The translations under genes were made by a program, and so were the position numbers. The notes under the pieces are model-generated. The model searched no databases. It was not told where the DNA came from and saw nothing but the letters and a program-made list of their open reading frames with translations. From the NCBI GenBank assembly GCA_019745775.1, contig JAIESR010000028.1:107438-171437 (forward strand): a DNA stretch of 64,000 nucleotides, read 5' to 3'. The DNA is from Xanthobacteraceae bacterium (GTDB taxonomy: Bacteria > Pseudomonadota > Alphaproteobacteria > Rhizobiales > Xanthobacteraceae). Within the stretch, counting starts at the first letter, position 1. The number at the start of each line of letters is the position of its first letter. Shown piece by piece: positions 9,154 through 17,848 of the stretch.

Positions 9154-10125
9154 GTGATGACATCCCTGGTTGGTATCGCCGCAAGCGCGATGGCGTTCTG
9201 CATCGCGATAAGCGGCATCGCCACAGCGCAAACCTGGCCCGATCGCCCAATCCGCGTGCTGATCAGCTTCCCGCCGGGCGGCAGCTCGGATGCCATCGGC
9301 AGGATCGTCCAGCCCGGCCTGGAGAAGCGTCTGGGGCAGACGATCGTTCTCGAGAACCGTCCCGGCGCCGGCGGTGTGATCGCGATCGACGCGGTCGCAA
9401 AGTCTGCGCCGGACGGATACACCCTTGGCCTGGGCGGCGCCGGTGCGCTTGGCGGCAATGTCGCGCTGGGCGAGAAGATGCCATACGACCCGCGCAAGGA
9501 CTTGGCGCCGGTCACGGCACTGTCAGGCTCGCCCTTTATCCTCGCAGGCGCCCCGTCGCTCCCCGCCAGGTCGCTGCCCGAAATCATCGCCCTGGCGAAG
9601 CGCGAAAAGCTCGCCATCGGCCATGGCGGCAACGGCACGCTGATGCATCTCACCGCCGAGATGTTCAACCAGATGGCCGGCATCAAGCTGCCGATGGTGC
9701 CGTATCGCGGCATTGCACCTGTCGTGACCGACCTGATCGGCGGCCACGTCGCGCTCGGCATCGTCGATCCGCCGTCGGCGGTGGCGGCGATCGAGACCGG
9801 CAAGATCAAGGCGATTGCGATATCCTCGACCGCGCGGTTTCCGCGTCTGAAGGACGTACCAACATTTGCGGAGCAGGGCTTGCCCGATTTCGAGTCCAAC
9901 GGATGGTTCGGCATCATCGCGCCGGCCAAGACGCCACCGGCGGTGGTTACGAAGCTCAGCGCAGCGCTGGTCGCGGAACTCAAGGACCCGTCGGTGGTCG
10001 AACGCATCCGCGCGCTCGGTGCGGAGCCGATGCCGCAGACGCCGGAGGAGTTCTCCGCCTTCATCGTCCGCGAGATCGACAAGTGGACGAAGGTGGTGGC
10101 AGCGTCCGGCGGGCTGCCGAAGTAG
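9154..10125 (+). CDS. Canonical Bug-type TTT substrate-binding protein
   Basis: This 323-residue protein has a signal peptide to about residue 26 and the classical Bug motifs WPDRPIRVLISFPPGGSSD, ENRPGAGG, and the VPTFAEQG..GWFGIIAPAKTP block in the C-terminal lobe. It belongs to the shorter typical Bug lineage, unlike its immediate upstream neighbour. The GTG at 9154 is 8 bases from GGAGG; the ATG at 9157 is an equally reasonable start. It ends convergently, directly abutting the D-2-hydroxyacid dehydrogenase gene. Confidence 0.92.
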   Translation: MMTSLVGIAASAMAFCIAISGIATAQTWPDRPIRVLISFPPGGSSDAIGRIVQPGLEKRLGQTIVLENRPGAGGVIAIDAVAKSAPDGYTLGLGGAGALGGNVALGEKMPYDPRKDLAPVTALSGSPFILAGAPSLPARSLPEIIALAKREKLAIGHGGNGTLMHLTAEMFNQMAGIKLPMVPYRGIAPVVTDLIGGHVALGIVDPPSAVAAIETGKIKAIAISSTARFPRLKDVPTFAEQGLPDFESNGWFGIIAPAKTPPAVVTKLSAALVAELKDPSVVERIRALGAEPMPQTPEEFSAFIVREIDKWTKVVAASGGLPK

Positions 10126-11124
10126 CTACACCGCCACGCCGTCGGCGAGTTTCTCCCAATCGACCACGCCGATGAGCGGCTCACCGGCCTGATAACGGCG
10201 CAGGTTCTCGGCAAAGATCGTGTTAAAGCGCTCGGAGCCGTCCTTGCCGCAGCCGGCACTGTGCGGAGAGATCAGCACATTCTCGAAGGTCCAGAGCGGG
10301 CTGTCCTCGGGCAGCGGTTCGACCGTGGTGACGTCGAGCGCCGCACCGCCGATGCGCTTTGCTGTCAATGCGCGGATGAGCGCGCCCTCGTCGACCAGAT
10401 CACCACGGCCGACATTGATGAATAACGCGTCGCGCTTCATGCGGGCAAATTCGGCGTCACTGAACATGCCGACCGTGTCAGGTTCGACCGGTAGGCAGAG
10501 CACCACCGCGTCCGCCTGGGGTAACACCTCATGCAGCGCTTCGCGCTTGACTGCCTGATCAACGGTTGGCCCGGCGCGGCCGGCGCGCGTCACGGTGATG
10601 ACGCGCATGTCGAAGGCCTTGGCCTTGCGCGCGATCTCTTGGCCGATGGCGCCGAAGCCGACGATCACCAGCGTCGCATCCTCGAGCGTGCGCGCGGTCT
10701 CGTGCATCCGGTCGCGGATCCAGTCGCGCCGTGTGCGCGCCTGCTCGATCTCGCGGAAACGGCGGAAGCTCGCGAGCAGCAGCAGCATGGCGTGCTCGGC
10801 GACTGTCGGCCCCTTCACGCCGGGTGCGGCACACACCGGGATGCCGCGCGGCATGCCGAAGCGGATGCCGCGCTCGATGCCGGCGGTCCAGAACTGGATC
10901 CAGCGAATATCCTGGCCGTGCGCCATCACGATGCGGCCGACTTCCTCGTCGTAGAATCGATTGTTGGCGATCAGGAGTTCGGCGCCGGGCAGGATGTCGC
11001 GCAGCTCGGCCGCATTGCGCGCCGCCGCGATGTCGAGCGATGGATGGCGCGACAAGAGTGGAAACAGCTCGTCCTTGGCGAACTGCTGCATATAGGCGGC
11101 GCGGATGCGCCCGTTGGTGCTCAT
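10126..11124 (-). CDS. D-2-hydroxyacid dehydrogenase (NAD(P)-dependent)
   Basis: This 332-residue cytoplasmic enzyme reduces 2-keto acids or oxidises D-2-hydroxy acids. It has the nucleotide-binding motif GFGAIGQEIA (about residues 155-164), the NVGRG segment before the substrate arginine region, a glutamate in TTVEPLPEDSPLW, and the catalytic histidine in SPHSAG. It is the last gene of an operon isochorismatase-TTT receptor-cupin-dehydrogenase. The arrangement suggests an imported amide or enol is hydrolysed to a keto acid that this enzyme then reduces. The precise substrate is unknown. Confidence 0.92.
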   Translation of the reverse strand: MSTNGRIRAAYMQQFAKDELFPLLSRHPSLDIAAARNAAELRDILPGAELLIANNRFYDEEVGRIVMAHGQDIRWIQFWTAGIERGIRFGMPRGIPVCAAPGVKGPTVAEHAMLLLLASFRRFREIEQARTRRDWIRDRMHETARTLEDATLVIVGFGAIGQEIARKAKAFDMRVITVTRAGRAGPTVDQAVKREALHEVLPQADAVVLCLPVEPDTVGMFSDAEFARMKRDALFINVGRGDLVDEGALIRALTAKRIGGAALDVTTVEPLPEDSPLWTFENVLISPHSAGCGKDGSERFNTIFAENLRRYQAGEPLIGVVDWEKLADGVAV

Positions 11125-11148
11125 GCCGGTGCCGCTCCGTCCCCGGCG

Positions 11149-11634
11149 CTATTCGTAGAATGCGCCCGGGATCGGCACGCCTTTCGAGCCCTTGTTGGCC
11201 TTGGTGTGAGCGCCGAACGCCGCGCCCTGCGTGTCCTGCCGGCCGCTGTTGTCGACGGCGGTGTCGCCGGCGACCGGCTGCCAGACATTGCCGACCCGCA
11301 GCAGAATCAGCGGCTCATCGGAGGCGGTCTCGAACTTATAGAGCGCGCCGGCAGGGAGGAGGATGCCTTCGTTGCGGCCAAGCTCGCGCGGCGGCTGGTC
11401 GGGCTGGTGGAAACGGGCGCGGCCTTGCAGCACGATGAAGGTGTGGTCCTCCTTGGCGTGGGCGTGGAATTCGTTCTCGCCACCTTCGGCGTAGCACTTG
11501 ATCGCGACGTTCATCGCGCCGACCTCGCCTTTGCTCGACGCCAGGATAGTGTGGCTACGCCCTGCGCTTAGCAGCGGCGTGCGCAGGCGGAAGACTTGCG
11601 CCTTCAGGTCGGACTCAATCGATGCGGTGGCCAT
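11149..11634 (-). CDS. Cupin-domain protein
   Basis: This 161-residue single-cupin protein has the metal-site motif NEFHAHAKEDHTFIVLQG near residues 54-71 and a second motif region ending with ILLPAGALYKFETA. No signal peptide is present. A strong GGAGGA ribosome binding site precedes ATG 11634. It lies 17 bases after the TTT receptor and 24 bases before the dehydrogenase, so it belongs to the same transcription unit. It could be a small isomerase, dioxygenase or lyase; nothing in the sequence decides between these. Confidence 0.82.
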   Translation of the reverse strand: MATASIESDLKAQVFRLRTPLLSAGRSHTILASSKGEVGAMNVAIKCYAEGGENEFHAHAKEDHTFIVLQGRARFHQPDQPPRELGRNEGILLPAGALYKFETASDEPLILLRVGNVWQPVAGDTAVDNSGRQDTQGAAFGAHTKANKGSKGVPIPGAFYE

Positions 11635-11651
11635 CGTCCATCCTCCAAATT

Positions 11652-12677
11652 CTATCCGCCGGCTGCGATCTGCTTGGCGACGTCGACCACCTTGGGAGGC
11701 GTGGCGTAGATGCGCTTGACCAGCGTAGCCACGTCCTCGCCATTGAGCGGTGACAGCTCCATCTTCTGCTTCTTCACGTCGGCGAGGAAGTCTGCGTCCT
11801 TGGTGGTGGCGTCGAAGGCATAGCGCAGGGCGGCGAGACGGTCGGCCGGCACGCCAGGCGGCGCAAAGTAGGGGCGGCCCATCTCGAGCGGCGCCAGCAA
11901 CACGTCGACGAGCTGTTTGTCCTCGACCCTCTGCGCAAGATCGAGGATCGAGATGACCTGCGGGATGTCCGGATGCTTGCGCAACGCGAACTGCGCGAGC
12001 ACGGCGACCTTGTTGTCCTTGATCCAGTGCTGGTAGCGGGAAACGATCGAATCCCAGCCAAGGCCGCAGCGGCCCTGCACCTCGCCGCGCTCCATCGCGA
12101 TGTGGACCTCGATCGACCCCTTGTAGCCGTGCACCAGCCGCATCCGGGTTCCGGCAATGCGGTTGAGAAGCCGCGCCTGGATGGTGTCCGACGAGGTGGG
12201 TCCGCTCGATCCCATCAGCATCTCGCCCCTGCGCAGGTCATCGATGGTGCGGAACGGCGCGGCGTGCCAGGCGACGCACACGCTGACCTCGCTGTTGAGG
12301 CTGCCGATCCACGAAAGCCTGCCGGCGTCGATGCGGGTCGCCTCTTCGCCGAACAGCGGGTCGAAGGCGATATTGCGCAGCGTCGTGCCGAAGGCGGTGC
12401 CGTCGGCGGGCGCCACGTTGTAGACGTGGTTCATCGCCTGCCTGCCGCCGCCGGCCGGCATGTTGCGGAAGACGATCGCGGGATTGCCGGGGATGTGCTT
12501 CGAGATGTAGCGGCCGAGCACGCGGCCGTATTGATCGTAGCCGCCGCCGGGCGGCGTTCCGATATAGAGGTCGATCTGCCTGCCCTTGTAGAACTCGGCC
12601 ACGCTCTGTTGCGCGGAGGCGGCACCACAGGCCAACGTACCGGCGAGCGCGAGCAGGATCGCAACGCGGCGCCTCAT
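11652..12677 (-). CDS. TTT-family substrate-binding protein (FYKGK subfamily)
   Basis: A 341-residue exported receptor with signal peptide 1-22, mature start QQSVAEFYKGRQIDL, and motifs GTPPGGGYDQYGR, HIPGNPAIVFRNMPAGGG and YFAPPGVPADRLAALR. GGGGAGA lies just before ATG 12677. It follows the isochorismatase-like gene by 85 bases and precedes the cupin, so its ligand is probably the substrate of those enzymes. Confidence 0.9.
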   Translation of the reverse strand: MRRRVAILLALAGTLACGAASAQQSVAEFYKGRQIDLYIGTPPGGGYDQYGRVLGRYISKHIPGNPAIVFRNMPAGGGRQAMNHVYNVAPADGTAFGTTLRNIAFDPLFGEEATRIDAGRLSWIGSLNSEVSVCVAWHAAPFRTIDDLRRGEMLMGSSGPTSSDTIQARLLNRIAGTRMRLVHGYKGSIEVHIAMERGEVQGRCGLGWDSIVSRYQHWIKDNKVAVLAQFALRKHPDIPQVISILDLAQRVEDKQLVDVLLAPLEMGRPYFAPPGVPADRLAALRYAFDATTKDADFLADVKKQKMELSPLNGEDVATLVKRIYATPPKVVDVAKQIAAGG

Positions 12678-12762
12678 AGGACCATTCTCCCCGGGGACTT
12701 ATTGTGTTTGTGTGCCCCGCACGAGTTCTGCGTGCGGGGTCTGCTTATCAGCGCCGGCAGGT

Positions 12763-13545
12763 TCAGCCGCGCGCCGCCATTTTCTCGCGGGTGCCGGGTG
12801 CCTGGTGGATGGCCGTCCCCTTGGGAAGGTCGAACATCCCGGGCTTCAGCGTGTCGAGGAAGGCCAGCGCCTCGGACGTCTTCACGACGTCGGCATACTT
12901 CGCGTTCATGTCGCAAAGGTTGATGGCATGGCTCGCCTGCGAGCGGTCGAAGCAGCCTTCTTCGGCGATCGCGACCCGGTAATTGAGGCTGAAGGCGTCG
13001 AGCACGGTGGCGCGCACGCAGCCCGACGTGGTGGTGCCGGTCATGATCACGCTGTCGCAGCCGAGCAGCGTCAGGTAGCTCGCCATGTTGGAGCCGAAGA
13101 AGCCCGACGGCTTCTGCTTGTAGATCACGATGTCCTGCGGCGCCGGCGCAATCGGCGCGACGATCTCGTTGCCGTCGATGTTCGGCACCAGCGCGTGGAC
13201 GTCCTCGTTGTTGCGGTTGTTCTTCCAGCTCCAGGAGCCGGAATCCCAATTGTCGTCGCGGCGCACGCCGGTGGTGTAGATCACCGGCACGCCCTTCTCG
13301 TGGCACTTGTCGATCAATGAGCGGATATAGGGCAGGGCGGTCCAGGCATCCTCGCCGCAGGAGTTCCGCCAGCGCTTGATCGATTCCAGGATGGGCTCGG
13401 GCCGGTCGCCGCAGAACGCCCAATTCACGTCGATAATGACAAGCGCCGGACGCTTGCCGAAGCCGCCGCGCGTACCGTAGCCGGACGCTTCGAAAACCGC
13501 CCGATCGCGCTCGGTGAGAAATTTAGTCCAGACGGGCTCCGACAT
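12763..13545 (-). CDS. Isochorismatase-family cysteine hydrolase
   Basis: This 260-residue cytoplasmic enzyme belongs to the N-carbamoylsarcosine amidase/isochorismatase fold. The catalytic triad is recognisable: Asp in LVIIDVNWAF, Lys in VIYKQKPSGFFG, and Cys in TTTSGCVRAT. Members hydrolyse amides such as carbamoyl, maleamate or nicotinamide compounds. The start at 13545 is preceded by a near-perfect AGGAGGT ribosome binding site, so the upstream in-frame extension to 13956 is not coding. It heads the four-gene operon ending at 10126. A diverged relative sits at 17849-18544. Confidence 0.92.
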   Translation of the reverse strand: MSEPVWTKFLTERDRAVFEASGYGTRGGFGKRPALVIIDVNWAFCGDRPEPILESIKRWRNSCGEDAWTALPYIRSLIDKCHEKGVPVIYTTGVRRDDNWDSGSWSWKNNRNNEDVHALVPNIDGNEIVAPIAPAPQDIVIYKQKPSGFFGSNMASYLTLLGCDSVIMTGTTTSGCVRATVLDAFSLNYRVAIAEEGCFDRSQASHAINLCDMNAKYADVVKTSEALAFLDTLKPGMFDLPKGTAIHQAPGTREKMAARG

Positions 13546-13627
13546 GCGACCTCCTGTTCGTATTGCTCTTCCGGGCCAGAAACCAACCCAGGATAGGGCA
13601 ACGAATGCGAAAGGTCGATCACGCCGA

Positions 13628-13665
13628 ATAGCCGCAGGCAAGCAGGATAGCCGCAGGCGAGCAGG
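13628..13665. repeat. 19-bp tandem duplication
   Basis: Bases 13628-13646 and 13647-13665 are the same 19-mer (ATAGCCGCAGGCRAGCAGG) with one difference. It directly abuts the hairpin at 13664-13695. It lies between the isochorismatase start and the small membrane protein gene and has no coding role that I can see. Confidence 0.75.
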
Positions 13666-13695
13666 GGAAGCCGGCTCGGTGAAACCGGCTTCCCC
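13664..13695. terminator. Terminator-like hairpin without T-tract
   Basis: An 11-bp perfect stem (13664-13674 with 13685-13695) surrounds a 10-base loop. It lies downstream of the small membrane protein gene (minus strand) and upstream of the isochorismatase operon. No run of T follows on either strand, so termination by itself is uncertain. Confidence 0.45.
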
Positions 13696-13727
13696 GTCCT
13701 TCCAGCGAGCCCGAGAGGGACGGCGGT

Positions 13728-13943
13728 TTAGGCCCGCTGGTCGACCGTTGCAGCCACCGGTGCTGGTTTCGGTTCCGTCATCCTCACGGCGACGACCCAG
13801 GCGCCCCACAGGATCAGGAAGAACATGGTCAGGAAGATCGGCATGCTGATCCAGGGCGCCACCTTCTCGATGGCGAGGCAGACGAACACGGCGATGGTGT
13901 CGGCGATGGTCGACAGCACGAGATAGTAGGTGATCAACTTCAT
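13728..13943 (-). CDS. Small two-helix inner membrane protein
   Basis: This 71-residue protein has two clear membrane segments, about residues 5-25 (YYLVLSTIADTIAVFVCLAI) and 32-53 (ISMPIFLTMFFLILWGAWVVA), and a short charged, Pro-rich C-terminus. The ATG at 13943 has GGAGAGA upstream; the longer in-frame extension to 14171 has no membrane-protein character. I do not recognise a specific family. It stands alone between hairpins. Confidence 0.7.
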   Translation of the reverse strand: MKLITYYLVLSTIADTIAVFVCLAIEKVAPWISMPIFLTMFFLILWGAWVVAVRMTEPKPAPVAATVDQRA

Positions 13944-14213
13944 GGGTTCTCTCCACGGCGAGCGCCTAAAACCGATGGTTTCGGCTTTCGCTTCGAGTCG
14001 GCCGTTGGTCCGGATCTGTGCCGGGACGTCGGCGACGGACGGATTGAGCGCCCAAATGCGGCGGAGGGGTCCGGTCAGGCCGAGGCTATGGGAGGATTTC
14101 CGCCCACGGGAACGGAAAAAAAGCACCGACCCGACCGGGTCTCGTTGCATGAGCAGGGCGCGGTTTCTCACGCGTGTTCGCGCAACTCTCGCAGGAGAGC
14201 GGCGCGACCTGGC

Positions 14214-14573
14214 TCAGGCAGTGGTCGGGGGTGCCCGGGGAGGCGAGGCGCAGGGCTGGTGGCTCGGACCGGCCCGGTCGCTCTCGTGGAGGATGCGCGA
14301 TTGAATCGCTAAGTCTTGCCAGACAATGGTGACGACGGTGCGGACGACACGATCGTCCGGGATGTCGTCTTCGTCGGCCTGCTGATTGAACGCGACGTCC
14401 GCGACATCCTGGGTCAGGCCGCCCCGCACCGCAGGGGCCATCGCACTACTGGTGCCTGACGATGTCGCCGTCGCGCGGGTTTCCGGCCCGCCAATGCTCG
14501 TGCCCGGTGCCCCGCACAAGAACACCAGCGCCAAGAGGGCGGGAAGGAGGGTCGAGAACGAGCGCCGAAGCAT
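14214..14573 (-). CDS. Hypothetical secreted protein
   Basis: A possible 119-residue protein beginning with a good Sec signal (LRRSFSTLLPALLALVFLCG). The mature part contains an acidic stretch (NQQADEDDIPDDRVV) and a Pro-rich end, with no known domain. There is no ribosome binding site before the ATG at 14573, and the TTG at 14609 is an alternative start. Coding status is uncertain; the signal peptide is the main support. Confidence 0.4.
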   Translation of the reverse strand: MLRRSFSTLLPALLALVFLCGAPGTSIGGPETRATATSSGTSSAMAPAVRGGLTQDVADVAFNQQADEDDIPDDRVVRTVVTIVWQDLAIQSRILHESDRAGPSHQPCASPPRAPPTTA

Positions 14574-14742
14574 GGAGGTGACATTATGCGGCGTGCCGTG
14601 GTCCTGCAAGGCCGAGCCGGTTCACATGGTCCGCGAATTCGGGGGCAACAAGGGGGCTTGCGCGGCCGATACGGCGGCCCTAAGCCGATTCCGTGCCGGG
14701 CCTAGACTAAAGGCTTGGGTTCCAGGTTGGGGGGGTAATGCC

Positions 14743-15102
14743 ATGACCAATGAAGAGCGGGCTGCGTTGATCGAGCTCTTGGACCGCCTTGGGTTCAGTG
14801 ACGACGCTGCGGTTCTGGAGGCCGCCCGCACGCTCAGCCGCAAGGTGGCCGAGGCCGGACTGTCCTGGAACGACATCATCGCGCTCGATGATGCCGCCCC
14901 GGCTGACGAGCCGGAAGAGGTGGCGGCGCCCAGCGCCGATGCCGACGAGACCACGCGGCTGATCGACCGCCTGCTGCGCAAGGGCGTGTCGGAGAATTTG
15001 CGCGAAGACCTCACCGATATGAAGCGCCAGCTCGCCGCGGGAGAACTCGACAACGACGACCGGCGCTACCTCCGCGCGCTGGCCAAGCGGCTGGGCGTGT
15101 AG
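14743..15102 (+). CDS. Conserved-looking hypothetical helical protein
   Basis: A 119-residue soluble, mostly helical protein. It starts MTNEERAALIELLDRLGFSDD and has two helical parts separated by an Asp/Pro/Ala-rich linker at about residues 50-68. The C-terminal part (LIDRLLRKGVSENLREDL) resembles an alpha-helical hairpin. The ATG at 14743 is preceded by a G-run that can act as a ribosome binding site; the frame further upstream has poor coding character. Its end is 3 bases from the convergent msrB stop. No function is assigned. Confidence 0.65.
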   Translation: MTNEERAALIELLDRLGFSDDAAVLEAARTLSRKVAEAGLSWNDIIALDDAAPADEPEEVAAPSADADETTRLIDRLLRKGVSENLREDLTDMKRQLAAGELDNDDRRYLRALAKRLGV

Positions 15103-15105
15103 CCG

Positions 15106-15516
15106 CTACGCCACGTCCGGCTGAAACTTGGTCGCGACCCCGTTGATGCAATAGCGCAGGCCGGTCGGCGGCGGCCCGTCGGGAAATACGTGCCCGAGAT
15201 GGCTGCCGCAGCGGCTGCAATGCACTTCGGTGCGCAGCATGCCGTAGCTGCGGTCCTCCGTGGTCTCGACCGCACCCTTGACCGGATCGTTGAAGCTCGG
15301 CCAGCCGGTCCCGCTCTCGAACTTCGTCTTCGCGACGAACAGCGGCTGGTCGCAGCCGGCGCACACGAACGAGCCCTGGCGCTTCTCGTACAGCAGCGCG
15401 CAACTGCCGGGCCGTTCGGTGCCGTGCTCGCGCATGATGTGATACTGCTCGGGCGTCAAGAGCTTGCGCCATTCCGCTTCGGTGTGGGTGACGGGGTATT
15501 GCTTCGTCTGCTGCAT
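15106..15516 (-). CDS. msrB: Peptide-methionine (R)-S-oxide reductase
   Basis: MsrB repairs R-methionine sulfoxide in proteins. The 136-residue protein has two zinc-binding CxxC pairs (CAGC near residue 62, CSRC near 110) and the catalytic cysteine in LRYCINGV near the C-terminus. It lacks a signal peptide, so it is cytoplasmic. AAGGA lies before ATG 15516. It follows the first exported methyltransferase-like gene by 80 bases, with a strong hairpin between them. Confidence 0.96.
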   Translation of the reverse strand: MQQTKQYPVTHTEAEWRKLLTPEQYHIMREHGTERPGSCALLYEKRQGSFVCAGCDQPLFVAKTKFESGTGWPSFNDPVKGAVETTEDRSYGMLRTEVHCSRCGSHLGHVFPDGPPPTGLRYCINGVATKFQPDVA

Positions 15517-15544
15517 GGGATGTTCCTTCGAAGCCTGGACGCGA

Positions 15545-15570
15545 GGGGGCGGGGCTTTCGCCCCGCCCCC
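15545..15570. terminator. GC-rich hairpin between methyltransferase-like gene and msrB
   Basis: An 11-bp perfect stem made only of G and C (15545-15555 with 15560-15570) closes a 4-base loop. It lies 27 bases downstream of the methyltransferase-like stop on the minus strand and 29 bases before msrB. No T-run follows, so it may be an mRNA 3'-end stabiliser or a weak terminator. Confidence 0.5.
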
Positions 15571-15596
15571 GATGTAGTTATCGACGTCGCACGGTT

Positions 15597-16412
15597 CTAG
15601 CCGCGCGTCGCCTTGAAGGCGCTGCCGCCGGCGGTGCCTTCCATGCTGTTGCCGTCGACCTTGCCGGTGTACTTGGTGCCGCCGGCGGTGAATTCGATCT
15701 CGGCGCCGGTGAGCTTGCCATCGGTGATCGGCACTTCCTTTCCGGCGATCACCGCCGTGCCGTTGAGGACCTGGAAGCGCTGCTGGAGGCGGAGCTCCCC
15801 GTTCGGCAGCTTCCACGTCCCGCCGACCTTGGCCGGGACCACCCAGTAATGCGCGGTGCAGTACTGGCAGCCGTCGAACCCGTTGACGGTGGTGTCGGGG
15901 CGCCACTCGCCCATGTCGAAGGAGTTCGAGGCCACGCGGGTGCCCGGCCGCATATCAAGGATGGTCGGGCGCAGCTTGGCGTTCAGGCTGGTGAGCAGAT
16001 AGAGCGTGATGATATTGGCCTTGGAGAAGTCGGTCTGGAAAATGTCGCCGTGGATGAAGGTCGCGCGATCGCTGACCTTTTCCTTCTCTGCGTTGGCCCG
16101 TGACAGCGCAACCATGTCCGGATTGTATTCGACGCCGAAGGCCTTGGCGCCGCGTCTGGCGGCGGCGATCACGGTGCGGCCGTCGCCGGACCCGAGATCG
16201 TAGTGGATGTCGTTCGGCGTGACCTTGGTCAGGTCGAGCATCTTCTCGACCAGCGCCTCCGGGGTGGGCACCCAAATGACATCCTTGCCGGGCTGACCGA
16301 CCTGCGGCTCGAACGGCTTCTTGCTGGGCTGCGCCAGCGCGATGCTCAAGGTCACCATCGCCGTGACGCCGGCAAGCGCCAGCGACCGGGTGACCGACTG
16401 TGTCAAACTCAT
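15597..16412 (-). CDS. Exported class I methyltransferase-like protein, paralogue 1
   Basis: The 271-residue protein has a Sec signal (about residues 1-27, ending SIALAQ). It then has a conserved motif (FEPQVGQPGKDVIWVPT) and a Rossmann methyltransferase domain with SAM-binding motif I YDLGSGDGRTVI and motif II GVEYNPDM. After the SNSFDMGEW segment and a Cys pair (GCQYCTAHYW), a beta-rich domain of about 90 residues ends the protein (TWKLPNGELRL..., ITDGKLTG..., GGTKYTGKVDG). GGAGGT precedes ATG 16412. Two paralogues lie at 18618 and 19517. A SAM enzyme outside the cytoplasm is unexpected, so methylation is only inferred. Confidence 0.85.
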   Translation of the reverse strand: MSLTQSVTRSLALAGVTAMVTLSIALAQPSKKPFEPQVGQPGKDVIWVPTPEALVEKMLDLTKVTPNDIHYDLGSGDGRTVIAAARRGAKAFGVEYNPDMVALSRANAEKEKVSDRATFIHGDIFQTDFSKANIITLYLLTSLNAKLRPTILDMRPGTRVASNSFDMGEWRPDTTVNGFDGCQYCTAHYWVVPAKVGGTWKLPNGELRLQQRFQVLNGTAVIAGKEVPITDGKLTGAEIEFTAGGTKYTGKVDGNSMEGTAGGSAFKATRG

Positions 16413-16429
16413 TGATACCTCCGATGCAA

Positions 16430-16449
16430 GCGTGGCGGCGACGCCACGC
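16430..16449. promoter_or_regulatory. Short perfect hairpin upstream of methyltransferase-like gene
   Basis: Bases 16430-16437 pair with 16442-16449 (8 bp, 4-base loop), 18 bases upstream of the start codon at 16412 on the minus strand. It lies in the divergent region between this gene and the TTT receptor at 16664 and could act in the leader mRNA. The remainder of that 251-base region shows no gene. Confidence 0.35.
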
Positions 16450-16663
16450 CAAATGATTGCCCGCCGCGGGCGAATCTAGCCGGGCGCGGCAAGTCTGTCA
16501 GCAGTGTTACAGGCGTAGTTGACGCGGTTGTTACGTGACGTTTTGCGCCTGGTCGCGAACTTGCCAAGGCGTCGGAACGGGCACAGTCTGTCTCAAAAGC
16601 AAGCAGGCGAGCTGATGGCCGCGCCGCCGGCAAGCCAAAGAAAGTGATGGGAGCAAACGTGGA

Positions 16664-17722
16664 ATGATGAGGCTCGTGGCGATATTGGCCGGCGCGTCTT
16701 TCTTGGGAGCGGGTCCAGCCGCCGCCGATGCGGTCGCCGATTTCTACAAAGGCAAGCAGATACGCTTCGTGGTGCGCACCACCGTTGGCGGCGACTACGA
16801 TCAGTACACACGCCTGATCGCCCGTTTCATGGGCAAGTACATCCCCGGCCACCCGGCGATGGTGGTCGTCAACATGCCGGGCGGCGGCGGCATCACCGCG
16901 GCGAACTACATGGCGCAAGTTGCTCCACGTGATGGCACCGTGATCGGCATCGTCAGCCAGGGGCTCGCAGTCGACCAGGCGCTCGGCCAGTCGCCGCAGC
17001 TCAAGGCCGATCTCAAAGAGTTCAACTGGATCGCCAATGTCGTCCACTCGAACCAGTTGCTGGTGGTCTGGCATACGTCGCCGACCAAGACGATCGAGGA
17101 TGCCAAGAACCGGGTGACCACCATCGGCACCACCGGGGCCGGCTCTTCGTCGGTGCAATATCCTGCGTTCTACAACAACGTGCTCGGCACCAAATTCAAG
17201 ATCGTGTTCGGCTATCCCGGCGGCCAGCATATCGATCTGGCGATGGAGCGCGGCGAGGTCGAGGGCCGCGGCACCAATCCCTATTCGGGCTGGATGGCGT
17301 CGAAGCCGACCTGGATTCCGGAGAAGAAGATCATCCCGCTGATGCAGGCCGGCATCGAGAAGGAGCCGGCGCTGCCGGACGTACCGCTTATCATCGATCA
17401 ACAGGTGCGCGCCGAGGACCAGCCGCTGTTACGGTTCATGGCGAATTCGTCGGCGGTCGGGCGGCCGCTCGGCACTACGCCGGGCGTGCCGGCGGAGCGC
17501 GTGGCGGCGCTCCGCAAGGCGTTCGAGGCGACCATCCGCGACCCGGAGTTCATTGCCACGGCCAAGAAAGAAAACATGGAAATCCGTCCCCAGTCGGCCG
17601 AGGTGCTGACGCAGGTGCTCATGGGAATTCTTAATGCGCCGCAGGACGTGCGCGACCGCATGAAGGTCGCGCTGCAGCCGCGCGACGAGCACACGCAGGA
17701 AATCAAGGTCGACAAGAAATAG
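16664..17722 (+). CDS. TTT-family substrate-binding protein (FYKGK subfamily)
   Basis: A 352-residue exported receptor: signal 1-21 (ending PAAADA), mature start VADFYKGKQIRFV, core GGDYDQYTR, and KYIPGHPAMVVVNMPGGGG. The C-terminus is longer than in its relatives and ends in a charged tail (QPRDEHTQEIKVDKK). It is transcribed alone, divergent from methyltransferase-like paralogue 1. A repeat of the genome-wide type follows it. Confidence 0.9.
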   Translation: MMRLVAILAGASFLGAGPAAADAVADFYKGKQIRFVVRTTVGGDYDQYTRLIARFMGKYIPGHPAMVVVNMPGGGGITAANYMAQVAPRDGTVIGIVSQGLAVDQALGQSPQLKADLKEFNWIANVVHSNQLLVVWHTSPTKTIEDAKNRVTTIGTTGAGSSSVQYPAFYNNVLGTKFKIVFGYPGGQHIDLAMERGEVEGRGTNPYSGWMASKPTWIPEKKIIPLMQAGIEKEPALPDVPLIIDQQVRAEDQPLLRFMANSSAVGRPLGTTPGVPAERVAALRKAFEATIRDPEFIATAKKENMEIRPQSAEVLTQVLMGILNAPQDVRDRMKVALQPRDEHTQEIKVDKK

Positions 17723-17744
17723 GGCGGCGGACCACGATCTCAGC

Positions 17745-17838
17745 TGTCATGCCCGCGCTTGTCGCGGGCATCCACGTCTTGGTGACTGCGCCAAAGACGT
17801 GGATGGCCGGCACAAGGCGCACAAGGCCGGCCATGACA
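17745..17838. repeat. Intergenic palindromic repeat family A, copy 1
   Basis: The element starts TGTCATGCCCG and ends GGCCATGACA. Inside it is an inverted repeat formed by ATCCACGTCTT and AAAGACGTGGAT. A second, slightly longer copy is at 48946-49072. It lies between two convergent genes, which is typical for REP-like elements in Bradyrhizobium-type genomes. Confidence 0.85.
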
Positions 17839-17848
17839 ATAGCCTGTG